Shown here piece after piece: positions 32,693 to 41,814 of a stretch of 64,000 bases of DNA (position 1 is its first letter; each line of letters starts with the position of its first letter). The notes beneath the pieces were generated by a model. The model made no database searches. It worked only from the letters and a program-made list of their open reading frames with translations, and was not told the DNA's origin. Location: positions 43,173-107,172 of the forward strand of contig JAEUJQ010000009.1 of NCBI GenBank assembly GCA_016793095.1. The letters run 5' to 3'. Origin of the DNA: Myxococcaceae bacterium (GTDB lineage: Bacteria > Myxococcota > Myxococcia > Myxococcales > Myxococcaceae). The translations under genes and the position numbers were made by a program.

Positions 32693-33943
32693 TCACCGCG
32701 GCTGGTCGAGCGGGACCTCGAGCGTCACGTCGGCGTCGAAGGCGCGCTCCTGCTCGACGCAGTCAGTCTGCTGCTCGCTGCACACCCGCAGCTTCACGCG
32801 CTGGCCCGCGAACTCGACGGCCGTCCACGTGCCCTGGTCGTCGGTGAGGCCGCCGGTGCTGCGGTTCGCGCCCACCGGCACGAGGGACACGACGGCGCTG
32901 GTCACGGGCTTGCCGGCGCGCTTGACGGCGACGTGCACGGTGACGGTCTCGAGCCGTGTCGGGGCCACGAGGGCGATCGGCCCCACGCGGCCGCCCCGTG
33001 AGAGCGTGAACGTCTTCGCCTGCTTCACGTTGCCGACTCCTGGCGCCCAGGTCGTCGGCCAGGGGTTCTGCGGGCTGGGGCCGCCGAAGTCCTCCGGTGA
33101 GAGGGCGATCAGGTACTCGCCTGGCGCCGCGCCGCGGATCTCGAAGGTGCCGTCGGCAGCCGAGTACTCCGAGAGCCGCCAGTGGCGATCCCCGGGCCGG
33201 CGGCTGAGCGCGTGCACCTCGACGCCGGCGACCGGCTTCGCGTCAGCGCTCGTGACGCGACCGAAGAGCCGACCGTTCCACTGCACCGCGATGCTCGGGG
33301 AGGCGCAGGCCGCGGCGTGAGGCACCGACACCACGCTGGGCTCGCGCTGCCACGCGGTCACTCCCTCGGAGCGCAGCTCGAGCGGCCACGTGCCCGGGGG
33401 CACCAGCAGCCGGAAGGCGCCGGTCGCGTTCGTCTTCACCGACACGCCCGCGTCCACGACGCCAACCTCGACGCCCTCGACAGGCGCGTCCTCGTGTCCG
33501 TCGGCGCGGAACAGGCGCCCCTCGATGAGGGCCTGGCTTCGCTTCGGCAGCGCGTGGGCGAAGGCGACGTCCTGGTCGTTCTTCTTGAGCTCGTGCGTTC
33601 GCGTGCAGGCTCCGGCGCTGAGCGCTCCTGGCGCCGTGCCGCCCGCGTAGACGACGTACGAGCGCCCCGGCGTGAAGGCGATTCCGCAGACGTTGCCATC
33701 GGTCCGGTGGCGGACCTCGACGGTCGGCCCGAGCGCCGCCTTCGAGTGCAGCGTCTCGAGCACCTCGAACGTCGTCGTCGCCGCGCCGCGTGCTGCGGGC
33801 GTCGTCGTCTTCACCTTTCCGACGAAGACCGTGGACGTGAACATCGATTCGCAGGGAGGGCCGGGCGCCTGGCACGAGCACGCCTCGACGTCGGAGGAGC
33901 CCAGGGTCACGGCCATCACGGCGAGGCAGGCGAGCGCGCGCAT
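32693..33943 (-). CDS. Secreted TIMP/NTR-like domain fused to carboxypeptidase-regulatory-like domains
   Basis: A 416-residue exported protein. A 21-residue signal peptide (MRALACLAVMAVTLGSSDVEA) would release a mature chain beginning CSCQAP, then FTSTVFVGKV. This is the arrangement of netrin/TIMP-like domains, whose N-terminal Cys can coordinate a metal in metalloproteases. The rest contains two or three carboxypeptidase-regulatory-like or Ig-like beta-sandwiches (for example VEGVEVGVVDAGVSVKTNATG, PVAGVEVHALSRRPGD and SAVVSLVPVGANRSTGGL). It could inhibit a protease or bind surface ligands. The start at 33943 is the only Met giving a signal peptide. Confidence 0.75.
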   Translation of the reverse strand: MRALACLAVMAVTLGSSDVEACSCQAPGPPCESMFTSTVFVGKVKTTTPAARGAATTTFEVLETLHSKAALGPTVEVRHRTDGNVCGIAFTPGRSYVVYAGGTAPGALSAGACTRTHELKKNDQDVAFAHALPKRSQALIEGRLFRADGHEDAPVEGVEVGVVDAGVSVKTNATGAFRLLVPPGTWPLELRSEGVTAWQREPSVVSVPHAAACASPSIAVQWNGRLFGRVTSADAKPVAGVEVHALSRRPGDRHWRLSEYSAADGTFEIRGAAPGEYLIALSPEDFGGPSPQNPWPTTWAPGVGNVKQAKTFTLSRGGRVGPIALVAPTRLETVTVHVAVKRAGKPVTSAVVSLVPVGANRSTGGLTDDQGTWTAVEFAGQRVKLRVCSEQQTDCVEQERAFDADVTLEVPLDQPR

Positions 33944-34081
33944 GGGCGCGATGATGACGGGCTCCGGGTCGCTGGTCGAATGTGAACGACCTCGGGCAGA
34001 GCCCTTCACGCCAGGTCGAACGCCGTCGCCATCCACGGCTCCCGGTCCACCCGGGCACCACGGCGGTCGACGAGAGGCTCG

Positions 34082-34411
34082 TCACCTGGCTCGCGTGGTG
34101 ACGCGCCCCGCCTCATCCACCGACACGTTGGTGACCGCGACGACCGCCGTGCGTGGCAGCGGGCCGTAGAGATGGGGGAACTCATCTCCGTCGGCAGGCT
34201 CGAAGCGCACCAGCCCAGCGAGGGAGGCGGCGTCGAGCTCCAGCAACAGCAGGTCGTCACAGCCCCGGAAGAAGCGGGCTGCCGTGCCGCGCCACTGCTG
34301 CTCCGTCGACAGGTGAATGAAGCCCTCGGTGCCGAGCGACGCGGGCCGATAGTCGGTCGTCACGGCGCTCCACGCGTGCGTGGCGCAGAGGTGGAAGAGG
34401 CGAACGTTCAT
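34082..34411 (-). CDS. DUF952 family protein
   Basis: A 109-residue protein matching DUF952: LFHLCATHAWSAV, GTEGFIHLSTEQQW, FFRGCDDLLLLELDAASL and EFPHLYGPLPRTAVVAV appear in the expected order. The biochemical function of the family is not established to my knowledge. No signal peptide. The 290-base gap on its far side, up to the spermidine-synthase-like gene (divergent), shows no gene or clear regulatory element. Confidence 0.85.
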   Translation of the reverse strand: MNVRLFHLCATHAWSAVTTDYRPASLGTEGFIHLSTEQQWRGTAARFFRGCDDLLLLELDAASLAGLVRFEPADGDEFPHLYGPLPRTAVVAVTNVSVDEAGRVTTRAR

Positions 34412-34701
34412 GGGCGACCGCTGCGCTGGGCCTGGAAGGCGAGGCGGTCCTACACGAAGCCGCGGACACGCGCACAGCTGGACCACGCCGCCGTCGAAGG
34501 ACGAGCCAGGCGCGAGCGCGGCGCCGTGAAGAAGGTCGGTGGCCGCAGCAGCGCTGCAGGCGGCTCCATGGGCTGCCGCACCTCCGTTGTCCTGCGCCTG
34601 GCTGGTGACCTGCCTCGCGCAGGTGACGCGAGAAGACCACCGGCAGGTGATGGTGGGCGCTCCTTGCCACGCCCCCGCATGGGTGGTGTGACGCCCCCGC
34701 C

Positions 34702-36198
34702 GTGAACCGCTCGCTGCTGTACGTCACCGTCCTCATCATCGCGACCTGTGGGCTCATCTATGAGCTCCTCGTCGGCACGCTGGCGAGCTACCTGCTGGGC
34801 GACAGCATCACCCAGTTCTCCACGGTCATCGGCGTCTACCTCTTCGCGCTCGGCATCGGCGCCTGGCTCTCGGGCTTCATCGAGAAGGGCGTGCCGACGC
34901 GCTTCGTGGAGATCGAGCTCGCCGTCGCCCTCACGGGCGGCATCTCGGCGCCGTTCCTCTTCGCCACCTTCTCATCGGGTGCGTCGTTCCGCGTGGCGCT
35001 CTACGGCATGGTGACCGTCATCGGCACCCTGGTCGGCCTCGAGATTCCGCTGCTGCTGCGCATCATGAAGGACCAGGTGCAGTTCAAGGACCTCGTCTCG
35101 CGCGTGCTGACGTTCGACTACCTCGGCGCGCTCTTCGCCTCGCTGCTGTTCCCCATCGTGCTGGTGCCGAAGCTGGGGCTCGTGCGCACCTCGCTCGCCT
35201 TCGGTCTCTTGAACGCGCTCGTCGGGCTGTGGAGCACCTGGCTGCTCGAGTCGGTGCTGCCCTCGGCCACGCGCCTGCGCATCAAGGCCGTCCTGGTGTC
35301 GGTGGTGCTGCTGGTCGGGCTCGCGATGGGCGGCGAGCTGACCGACCTGCTCGAGGAGCAGCTCTACAACGACGAGGTGGTGCACGCGCAGTCCACGCCG
35401 TACCAGCGCATCGTCATCACCCGCGGGCACCGGGGCTTCTCGTTGTTCCTGAACGGCAACCTGCAGTTCGCCGCGGTGGACGAGTACCGCTACCACGAGG
35501 CGCTGGTGGTGCCGGCGATGCGCGCCGCGAAGGAGGTGAAGCGGGTCCTCATCCTCGGGGGTGGCGACGGCCTGGCCGCGCGCGAGGTGCTGCGTTTTCC
35601 CGAGGTCGAGTCCATCACCCTGGTGGACCTGGACCCGGCGATGACGAAGCTGGCGGTGGAGTACGACGAGCTCGCCGCGCTCAACGGCCGCTCGCTGACG
35701 AACCCGAAGCTGCGCGTCATCAACGACGATGCGCTGCACTTCCTGGACGAGACGAAGGAGACGTTCGACGTCGCCGTCATCGACTTCCCGGACCCGAACA
35801 ACTTCTCCCTGGGGAAGCTCTACACGACGAAGTTCTACTCGATGGTGAAGCGGCACCTCTCGGAGGGCGGCGTGGCCGTCATCCAGTCCACCTCGCCGCT
35901 GTTCGCGCGGAGGAGCTTCTGGTGCATCGACGAGACGGTGCGCGCGGCGGGCTTCGCGACGCGGCCGTACCACGTGTGGGTGCCCAGCTTCGGGGAGTGG
36001 GGCTACGTGCTCGGCTCGACGTCGTCGCTGGAGCCGAAGCGGCCGCTGCCCGAGGGGCTCCGGTTCCTGTCCGAGGCGGCGCTGCCGACCCTTTTCGTCT
36101 TCCCGTCCGACATGGAGCGCGTGCCGAGCGAGGTGAACAAGCTGAACAACCAGGTGCTCGTGCACACCTATGAAGAAGAGTGGCGCCGGTGGAACTGA
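34702..36198 (+). CDS. Membrane-anchored spermidine synthase-like aminopropyltransferase
   Basis: A 498-residue protein. About residues 1-210 hold seven or so transmembrane helices (LLYVTVLIIATCGLIYELLV...). About 225-480 are a polyamine-synthase Rossmann domain: TPYQRIVITR, LFLNGNLQFAAVDEYRYHEALV, VLILGGGDGLAAREVL (GGGDG 286-290), TLVDLDP and VIDFPDP (361-365, the catalytic Asp motif). Decarboxylated SAM and a diamine are the usual substrates, but membrane-fused members are poorly characterised. The start is GTG 34702. It is convergent with plsB, the stops being three bases apart. Confidence 0.88.
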   Translation: MNRSLLYVTVLIIATCGLIYELLVGTLASYLLGDSITQFSTVIGVYLFALGIGAWLSGFIEKGVPTRFVEIELAVALTGGISAPFLFATFSSGASFRVALYGMVTVIGTLVGLEIPLLLRIMKDQVQFKDLVSRVLTFDYLGALFASLLFPIVLVPKLGLVRTSLAFGLLNALVGLWSTWLLESVLPSATRLRIKAVLVSVVLLVGLAMGGELTDLLEEQLYNDEVVHAQSTPYQRIVITRGHRGFSLFLNGNLQFAAVDEYRYHEALVVPAMRAAKEVKRVLILGGGDGLAAREVLRFPEVESITLVDLDPAMTKLAVEYDELAALNGRSLTNPKLRVINDDALHFLDETKETFDVAVIDFPDPNNFSLGKLYTTKFYSMVKRHLSEGGVAVIQSTSPLFARRSFWCIDETVRAAGFATRPYHVWVPSFGEWGYVLGSTSSLEPKRPLPEGLRFLSEAALPTLFVFPSDMERVPSEVNKLNNQVLVHTYEEEWRRWN

Positions 36199-36201
36199 CG
36201 G

Positions 36202-38556
36202 TCAGTCGATGAGGCCCGCGCGCCGGCTGGCCGCGAGCGCCTCGACGGCGTCGATGCGGCGCACCACGTCCTTCAGTTGACCCGCGAAGGCCCGGCGCTT
36301 CTCCTCCAGGCCGTCGCCCGAGACGAGCCCGCGGTGCGCGGCGAGCTTGAAGGCGGTCGCGAACAACACCTTCGACACGCTCTCCTCGGAGTGCACGAGG
36401 CGCTGCATGACGTACTGCTTCCCCAGCCCGAGGCACCTCGCGATGAGGGGCGCCTCTTCCACGGCCGCCGTGCCCTCGCGCAGCAGCGCGTCAGCGACGA
36501 TGCGATCGGCGTCGACGAAGGGCCGCAGCACCCGATGCGCGCTGAAGGGCTTGAAGGCGCGCACCACGGCCTCCACGGCGTCTGCGCCCTGCGGGAACGA
36601 CGCCTCCCACGAGGGGGCGTGGAAGGCGACCTCGTCAGCGAGCGCCTTCTTGAACGCGTCCTTCTCGGCGAAGAAGAACTCGAACTTGAGCAGGTCGCGG
36701 AGCCGCATCGCCTCCTCGTCGAAGGCCTGGCGCTTGTCGCCGCTCGCCGTCGCCGCGTGCAGCAGCGACAGCTCGGCGATGGCGCTGGTGACGAAGAAGT
36801 GCAGCACCGTGTTCCGGTAGTACGCCGCGGTGAGGAACTGCGTGGGCACCACCGACCACACCGGCTCAGGGCCTTCGTCGAAGCAGCGCACCACGCCGTT
36901 GGCGGCGAGCGCCTGGAGGTGCCGCGTCAGGCCCTCGGCGGTCTCCAGCTCGTCCACGGGACCGGCGGTGGGCAGCCCGCGAGCGCGGGCGTAGCGCACC
37001 ACGTTGACCAGCCCGCGTCGCAGCTCGTCCACCGTGACCGCGCGGTGGCCCCCGCCGAGGAGCGCGAGGCACAGCGCGGCGCTGGGCGTGATGGGGGTGG
37101 CCTGGTTGATGCGGTGACACACCTCGAACGCGAGCTTCTGCACCGGCAGGTTCTTCTCCTCGCCGTCGTCGTCGCGGGTGGCGTGGGGCGAGGCCACCGG
37201 CGGGCCGAGCGAGGCCTTGAGCGAGGCGGGCTCGCCGAACCGGACGTGGATCTGCCCGTAGCGACGCTTGAGCGCGCGCAGCATGCCGACGAACCAGCCC
37301 AGGCCCTCCTTCTGCTTCGCGCCGCCGCGCGCCTCGTGGGCGTAGTCGCCGACGTCGGAGATCTGGTCGTACGCGATGGACACCGGCACCAGCAGCACGT
37401 CGTCGGCGCGGCCCCGGCGCCACGAGTCCACCACCCACGCCAGCATGCCGAAGCGCGGCGGCAGCAGCTTGCCCGAGCGCGAGCGCCCGCCCTCGATGTA
37501 CCACTCGAGCGAGAAGCGCTTCTCGACGAGGAAGTCGACGTACTGGCGCAGGACGAACTTGTAGATGGGGTTGTCCTTGAAGCTGCGCCGGATGAAGAAG
37601 ACGCCGGTGCGCCGGAAGACCGGGCCGACCGGGAAGAAGTTCATGTTGATGCCGCCGGCGGTGTGGTTCGGCGGCGAGCCGTTGTCGTAGAGCAGGTACT
37701 GCAGGATGGCGTGGTCGAGGTTCGACTTGTGCGTCGGAAGGAAGACGACGGTCTGGCCCGGCTTCGGCGCCAGCAGGGCCTGCAGGCGGGCGCGGTCGTA
37801 GTCGAGCTCCCCCGCGTAGCCCTGGCGGTAGACGACGCCGATCAACCGGTGCACGAGGTCGATGACGTAGGGGCTGACGCGCGCGGCGATCTCCTCGAGG
37901 TAGTGCCTGGCGCGGCGGCGCACGCGCTCGGGAGACTGGCCGGTGCTGGCGGTCAGCGTCGCGAGCCCGGCACGGAACTCCCGGTGCGCGGAGATCTCCT
38001 GGCGCACGAAGCGCGGCACCTTGTAGCGGGCGCCTCGCAGTGGACGCTCCGCGCGCTCGAGCGCCAGCGCGGCCTGTCGCAGCACGAACAGCGAGAACGA
38101 CGCCGTGACGTCTTCGTCCGACTCTCCGCCGGCCTGGCGCCAGCGCTCCCGGAGCGCCGAGGCGCTGGCCGCCTCTCCCGCCACCACGCGGCACCGGTCG
38201 GGATGACGCGCGAGCACCCAGCGCTTGCCGATGGGCGTCGGCGCGCGCGGGTTGCCCAGGGTCAGCAGGTCGGTGAGGCGCACCGCGCGCTCGCCCTGAG
38301 TTTCACGAGGGAGCCACGCGACGCGCACCGGGGTGAGCAGCGGGTCGTCACCCTTCGCGAGCCGCGCCGCCAGCGCCGGGTCCACGCGGCCGGCGTCCCA
38401 CGCCCGCGTCGACGAGATGCGCACGACCTCGCGCGCCACGCCGGGCTGCTGTTGCTCGAGCCACTCGTCGATGAGGCGGCGCTCGAGGCCGTCGCCGTCG
38501 ACCAGGAAGACGCGGGCTGGCTCGCTGCTCGACGCTGGCTTCGGGTCCCCCGGCAT
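36202..38556 (-). CDS. plsB: Glycerol-3-phosphate 1-O-acyltransferase (PlsB type)
   Basis: A 784-residue enzyme of the size of PlsB, acylating sn-glycerol-3-phosphate at position 1, the first step of phospholipid synthesis. The LPLAT motif I HX4D is H276KSNLD281. Motif II is GPVFRRTGVFFIRR (311-324), motif III is YIEGGRSRSGK (353-363), and VPVSIAYDQ (390-398) is motif IV. The C-terminal half is helical, as in other PlsB proteins. There is no signal peptide; it is membrane-associated in the cytoplasm. The start is the ATG at 38556. Confidence 0.9.
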   Translation of the reverse strand: MPGDPKPASSSEPARVFLVDGDGLERRLIDEWLEQQQPGVAREVVRISSTRAWDAGRVDPALAARLAKGDDPLLTPVRVAWLPRETQGERAVRLTDLLTLGNPRAPTPIGKRWVLARHPDRCRVVAGEAASASALRERWRQAGGESDEDVTASFSLFVLRQAALALERAERPLRGARYKVPRFVRQEISAHREFRAGLATLTASTGQSPERVRRRARHYLEEIAARVSPYVIDLVHRLIGVVYRQGYAGELDYDRARLQALLAPKPGQTVVFLPTHKSNLDHAILQYLLYDNGSPPNHTAGGINMNFFPVGPVFRRTGVFFIRRSFKDNPIYKFVLRQYVDFLVEKRFSLEWYIEGGRSRSGKLLPPRFGMLAWVVDSWRRGRADDVLLVPVSIAYDQISDVGDYAHEARGGAKQKEGLGWFVGMLRALKRRYGQIHVRFGEPASLKASLGPPVASPHATRDDDGEEKNLPVQKLAFEVCHRINQATPITPSAALCLALLGGGHRAVTVDELRRGLVNVVRYARARGLPTAGPVDELETAEGLTRHLQALAANGVVRCFDEGPEPVWSVVPTQFLTAAYYRNTVLHFFVTSAIAELSLLHAATASGDKRQAFDEEAMRLRDLLKFEFFFAEKDAFKKALADEVAFHAPSWEASFPQGADAVEAVVRAFKPFSAHRVLRPFVDADRIVADALLREGTAAVEEAPLIARCLGLGKQYVMQRLVHSEESVSKVLFATAFKLAAHRGLVSGDGLEEKRRAFAGQLKDVVRRIDAVEALAASRRAGLID

Positions 38557-38802
38557 GGAGCGAGGTTATGGCACCGCTGCCGCGAAGTGCGTCGCTCGTT
38601 GCGAGGCGTCCCGAGGCGGGCGCAAGGTCACCCACCTTCGAGCTCGGCCGTGCGGGCGTGGTGAGCACGGCGAGGACAACGGCAGGCGCGCCGTCGCTCC
38701 TCCCCGGTCGGGGAACGCATCACTCCCACGGACCGAACGCGAACTTCTTCCTGGCCACGGAGTTTGATGATCTCCTACGTGGGACAGTGAAGGACAAACT
38801 GC

Positions 38803-39597
38803 ATGAAGAGACCTCTGATGGTCGTGGTGGTGATGGCGTGTGCCTGCGGAAGCCCTTCGACCTCTGATGGCGGAGTCGGCGGTGGCTCGGCGGCCGGTGG
38901 CACGGCGGCAGGCGGCTCCACGGCAGGCGGCTCGGCAGGAGGCGGCTCGGCAGGAGGCGGCTCGGCAGCAGGCGGCTCGGCTGCCGGTGGCTCGGCTGCA
39001 GGTGGCTCGGCTGCAGGTGGCTCGGCTGCAGGTGGCTCCGCGGCCGGCGGCTCGGCAGGTGGCTCGCCCATCGGCACGTGCCCGACGGTGACGACGGCGG
39101 GAATTGCCCCGATGCGCCTCGAGTGTCCGCCCTCGCTGCCGATGAACGTTGGCGGCACCATCGTGCCAGGGACCTACCGTTCGACGTCGGTCGTCCTGGG
39201 CCAGGCGTACCAGGTCGACGCGGGGACAGGGCTCTGCGCGGCCCCGACGATGATTCTGGAGACCATTCGCCTCCGCCTCGCCGCGACGATGAACCAACGG
39301 GTGCTGGACTACGAGTTCGCGCGAACCTTCGTGCTCCCCGATGGAGGCGCGGTGCCTGGCATCGGCGCCGGCCGGGGCCTCGCGACGATTTCACCTGACG
39401 GGCAGATGATCAGCTTCGGCACGCCCAGCTGCTCTCTGACCGACGCGGGCATCTACGACCTGAGCGATGCGCCGCGCGTCTTCGTGGCGACGCCGACCAC
39501 CTTCGCGTTTGACTGCTGCCGCGCCACGACCCCTGACGCGGGAGGTTCACCTCTCGCGGACACGGCCGCCTACATGGTCTTCCTCACCCGCGAGTGA
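38803..39597 (+). CDS. Lipoprotein with Gly-rich spacer
   Basis: A 264-residue lipoprotein: MKRPLMVVVVMAC gives a VMAC lipobox, then about 65 residues of GGSAAGG-type repeats and a Cys-containing C-terminal domain of about 170 residues (CPTVTTAGIAPMRLECPPSLPMNVGGTIVPGTY...). The start is supported by AAGGA eight bases upstream. The C-terminal domain is not recognised. It has the same architecture as the products at 12305-15292 and 54520-56556 but a different head and domain. Confidence 0.8.
   Translation: MKRPLMVVVVMACACGSPSTSDGGVGGGSAAGGTAAGGSTAGGSAGGGSAGGGSAAGGSAAGGSAAGGSAAGGSAAGGSAAGGSAGGSPIGTCPTVTTAGIAPMRLECPPSLPMNVGGTIVPGTYRSTSVVLGQAYQVDAGTGLCAAPTMILETIRLRLAATMNQRVLDYEFARTFVLPDGGAVPGIGAGRGLATISPDGQMISFGTPSCSLTDAGIYDLSDAPRVFVATPTTFAFDCCRATTPDAGGSPLADTAAYMVFLTRE
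38868..39069 (+). repeat. Gly-rich coding microsatellite in the lipoprotein
   Basis: Repeated ggcggctcggc(a/t)gcaggt-type 18-base units encode the GGSAAGG spacer following the lipobox. Confidence 0.92.
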
Positions 39598-39660
39598 CCC
39601 GCGCCGCGGCTGAATCGGCTGGGCGCTTCGAAACGGAGTCAGCTCGGGAATGAGAAGAGC

Positions 39661-41181
39661 TCACCAGCTGGTGAGCTCGTGCGTCACCGGGCACTTCACG
39701 ATCGATGCAGCCAGCGCGAGGAGCTCACGTTTGCTGAACTCGTTGCACCGCATCACCAGGCGCGTGAGGTGGGTGAAGGCTTCGCTGCGCAGGATCGTCT
39801 GCAGCTCGTCGCGCCGGGTCGAAGGGTAGGCGCTCACCGCGCCGGTCCAGCCCTTCGTGCCCCGCTCCAGTGCGACGTTCAGCGAGCGGGCCTGCAGCTC
39901 GAAGCGCCGGAGCGTGGCGGGGGCCTGCTTCAGGGAGAGCACCGGAAGGTCGGGCGCCTGCACGTCCAGCTCCTCGAGCTGTGCCAGCGCCCGGTGGGCG
40001 TACAGCGCCGGGAGCGCGGCGCCGACGGCTGCGCCGATTCGTTTCAGGTGAAGGACGCGCAGCGACGTCTTCCCGAGCCACTGCTCGAGCTCCTCGGGCG
40101 TCTGCGCGCTGATGGTCCACTCGCGGAGGCGCGGCGCCTTCCCGGTCAGTCTGTAGCCCGTTCTCACCCTGGAGCAGTCGGCGCGCTCGAGGTGATCGAA
40201 GCGGGCGCCGGGAGCAAAGCCGCCGCCCTCGAACTCGAGCGAGCGGAGCAGGCGCGTGAGTGTCGAGGCAGGCAGGGTGGTGGTGACCCGCGCCGCGACG
40301 AGGAACCCGCGCTCGAACTTGAGCCCGCTCAGCGCCACGCACTTCTCGAAGGGAGCGAGGAACGCCTTGCGGTGGTCGGCGAAGAGCGCGGTCTCGCGCT
40401 TGCGCTCAGCGGCGGTGGCGACGCGGTGCGCGCGGCGGATCTGCAGCGTGATGAACTCTCCGCGCGGGTCCTGCTGCTCGGTCAGCCAGTCGGCGTAGAC
40501 GAGCCGGGGGGCATCATCGTCGGGCGCGGCCGCGATCGCCTCGAGCATCGCCTCCTGGTCGCGGGCATCGCGCGGCGGGCGCTGGGGCGCGCTCGTTCCC
40601 AGCTTTCGCCTGAGGCGCGCCACGGTCTCGTCGTCGAGCGGGTCCTTGCAGGGGCGTGCAGCCGTGAGCTTCTTGAGCACGTTGGAGAAGCGCTCGGTCG
40701 ACGCACCCCAGCCGGACCGGAGCCCGGCCTCGTACTTCCTCGCCTCCGCCACCACGCCGAGATCGCCGTGGCGCTCCACGCAGTTGACGAGGCGCCTCCA
40801 CAGCTTGCCGGTGAGCTCCTGCTCGCTGGACAGCACGCGCAACGCCATGCGCGCCACGCGCGGATCCAGCTCGACCTCGGCCCACGCCTCGACCGAGGGC
40901 CAGACGAGGCCGCCGGTCGATTCCCTCGCGAAGCCCTCGAAGGCCGCGAGGACTCCTGAGCGGCCAGCGGCGGGCGTCTTTGCAGCGAGCGTGGCGAGGG
41001 CGGCCGCGCGCTCCTTCTTCTTCGTGGGGAGATCCTCGAGCGGCTTCGCGCAGCGCGCGCCGAGCTCTTCGATCAGCTTGCCCAGCTCGGGGTCGAACGA
41101 CGTGCGCCACTGCGCGAGCGCGAGCACGAGCGCGTCGTCGAGGCGGTCGGGGATGGCGGCTTCGAGCCTGGAAAGGGTCAT
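39661..41181 (-). CDS. TIGR02996-domain protein with repeat-rich C-terminus
   Basis: A 506-residue cytoplasmic protein. Residues 209-250 (EAMLEAIAAAPDDDAPRLVYADWLTEQQDPRGEFITLQ) match the TIGR02996 domain, common in myxobacteria and planctomycetes and often linked to leucine-rich repeats. After it the sequence shows LRR-like stretches (LRVLHLKRIGAAVG, LAQLEELDVQAPDL, LTRLVMRCNEF). The N-terminal 200 residues are helical. A scaffold or interaction role is inferred. Its ATG (41181) overlaps the stop of the small lipoprotein gene as ATGA, so the two are coupled. Confidence 0.8.
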   Translation of the reverse strand: MTLSRLEAAIPDRLDDALVLALAQWRTSFDPELGKLIEELGARCAKPLEDLPTKKKERAAALATLAAKTPAAGRSGVLAAFEGFARESTGGLVWPSVEAWAEVELDPRVARMALRVLSSEQELTGKLWRRLVNCVERHGDLGVVAEARKYEAGLRSGWGASTERFSNVLKKLTAARPCKDPLDDETVARLRRKLGTSAPQRPPRDARDQEAMLEAIAAAPDDDAPRLVYADWLTEQQDPRGEFITLQIRRAHRVATAAERKRETALFADHRKAFLAPFEKCVALSGLKFERGFLVAARVTTTLPASTLTRLLRSLEFEGGGFAPGARFDHLERADCSRVRTGYRLTGKAPRLREWTISAQTPEELEQWLGKTSLRVLHLKRIGAAVGAALPALYAHRALAQLEELDVQAPDLPVLSLKQAPATLRRFELQARSLNVALERGTKGWTGAVSAYPSTRRDELQTILRSEAFTHLTRLVMRCNEFSKRELLALAASIVKCPVTHELTSW

Positions 41182-41582
41182 GGGACGGTTGTCAGAAGGC
41201 CCAGGCCGCGCCGAGCCCCAGCAGGACGGCGAGCCTGGCGCCACGACACCTCGAGGCCTTCGGGGGGCAGCTCGAAGAGGTAGCCTGCTCGGCGAGCGCG
41301 CCGACCTTCAGCCTGCCAGTGGGCCCCGGTCGCGCCGCCCGAGAGGCGGAGCGAAGGTCCGACGACGCCATGAAGGCTCACCCTGACAGGGCCTTCATCA
41401 CCCGCTTCAACCAGGAGCTCGTTCAGCACCGCCCCTACCGTCGCTCCTCTCCTGGAGAACTCCGCGACGGGCGTGAGCGACAGCGGCGCAGACACGGGCG
41501 GCGGGGTGCCGTCCCGGCAGGCGATCCCCAGGCAGACCAGCCCGACACCCAGCCACTGACGCTTGAGAACTCCTCGCTTCAT
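41178..41582 (-). CDS. Small lipoprotein
   Basis: A 134-residue protein, MKRGVLKRQWLGVGLVCLGIAC, with a lipobox (LGIAC). The mature part of about 112 residues contains LNELLVEAGDEGPVRVSLHGVVGPSLRLSGG, but no family is recognised, and the C-terminus is Arg-rich. It is translationally coupled to the TIGR02996 gene by ATGA. The 232 bases upstream to the acylase stop show nothing recognisable. Confidence 0.65.
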   Translation of the reverse strand: MKRGVLKRQWLGVGLVCLGIACRDGTPPPVSAPLSLTPVAEFSRRGATVGAVLNELLVEAGDEGPVRVSLHGVVGPSLRLSGGATGAHWQAEGRRARRAGYLFELPPEGLEVSWRQARRPAGARRGLGLLTTVP

Positions 41583-41814
41583 CGTCCCTGCACCATAGCG
41601 TGGCTCTCTGGCCTCGATGGCTGTTCGTCGTCGGCCGCCACTTCGCCGGCGCACTGGACCTCCAGGACAGAGGCCGATGTTCAGCGCGAGCGCGGCTCTT
41701 CGTGCAACGTGAAGCGAGTCACTCGTGCACCGCAGCGGTGCCGACACGTGCGGAGGCCCGGATCATCCGGCCACACACCTGTCAGGCGCTGCACCAACCA
41801 CCGCGCACGCGCGC

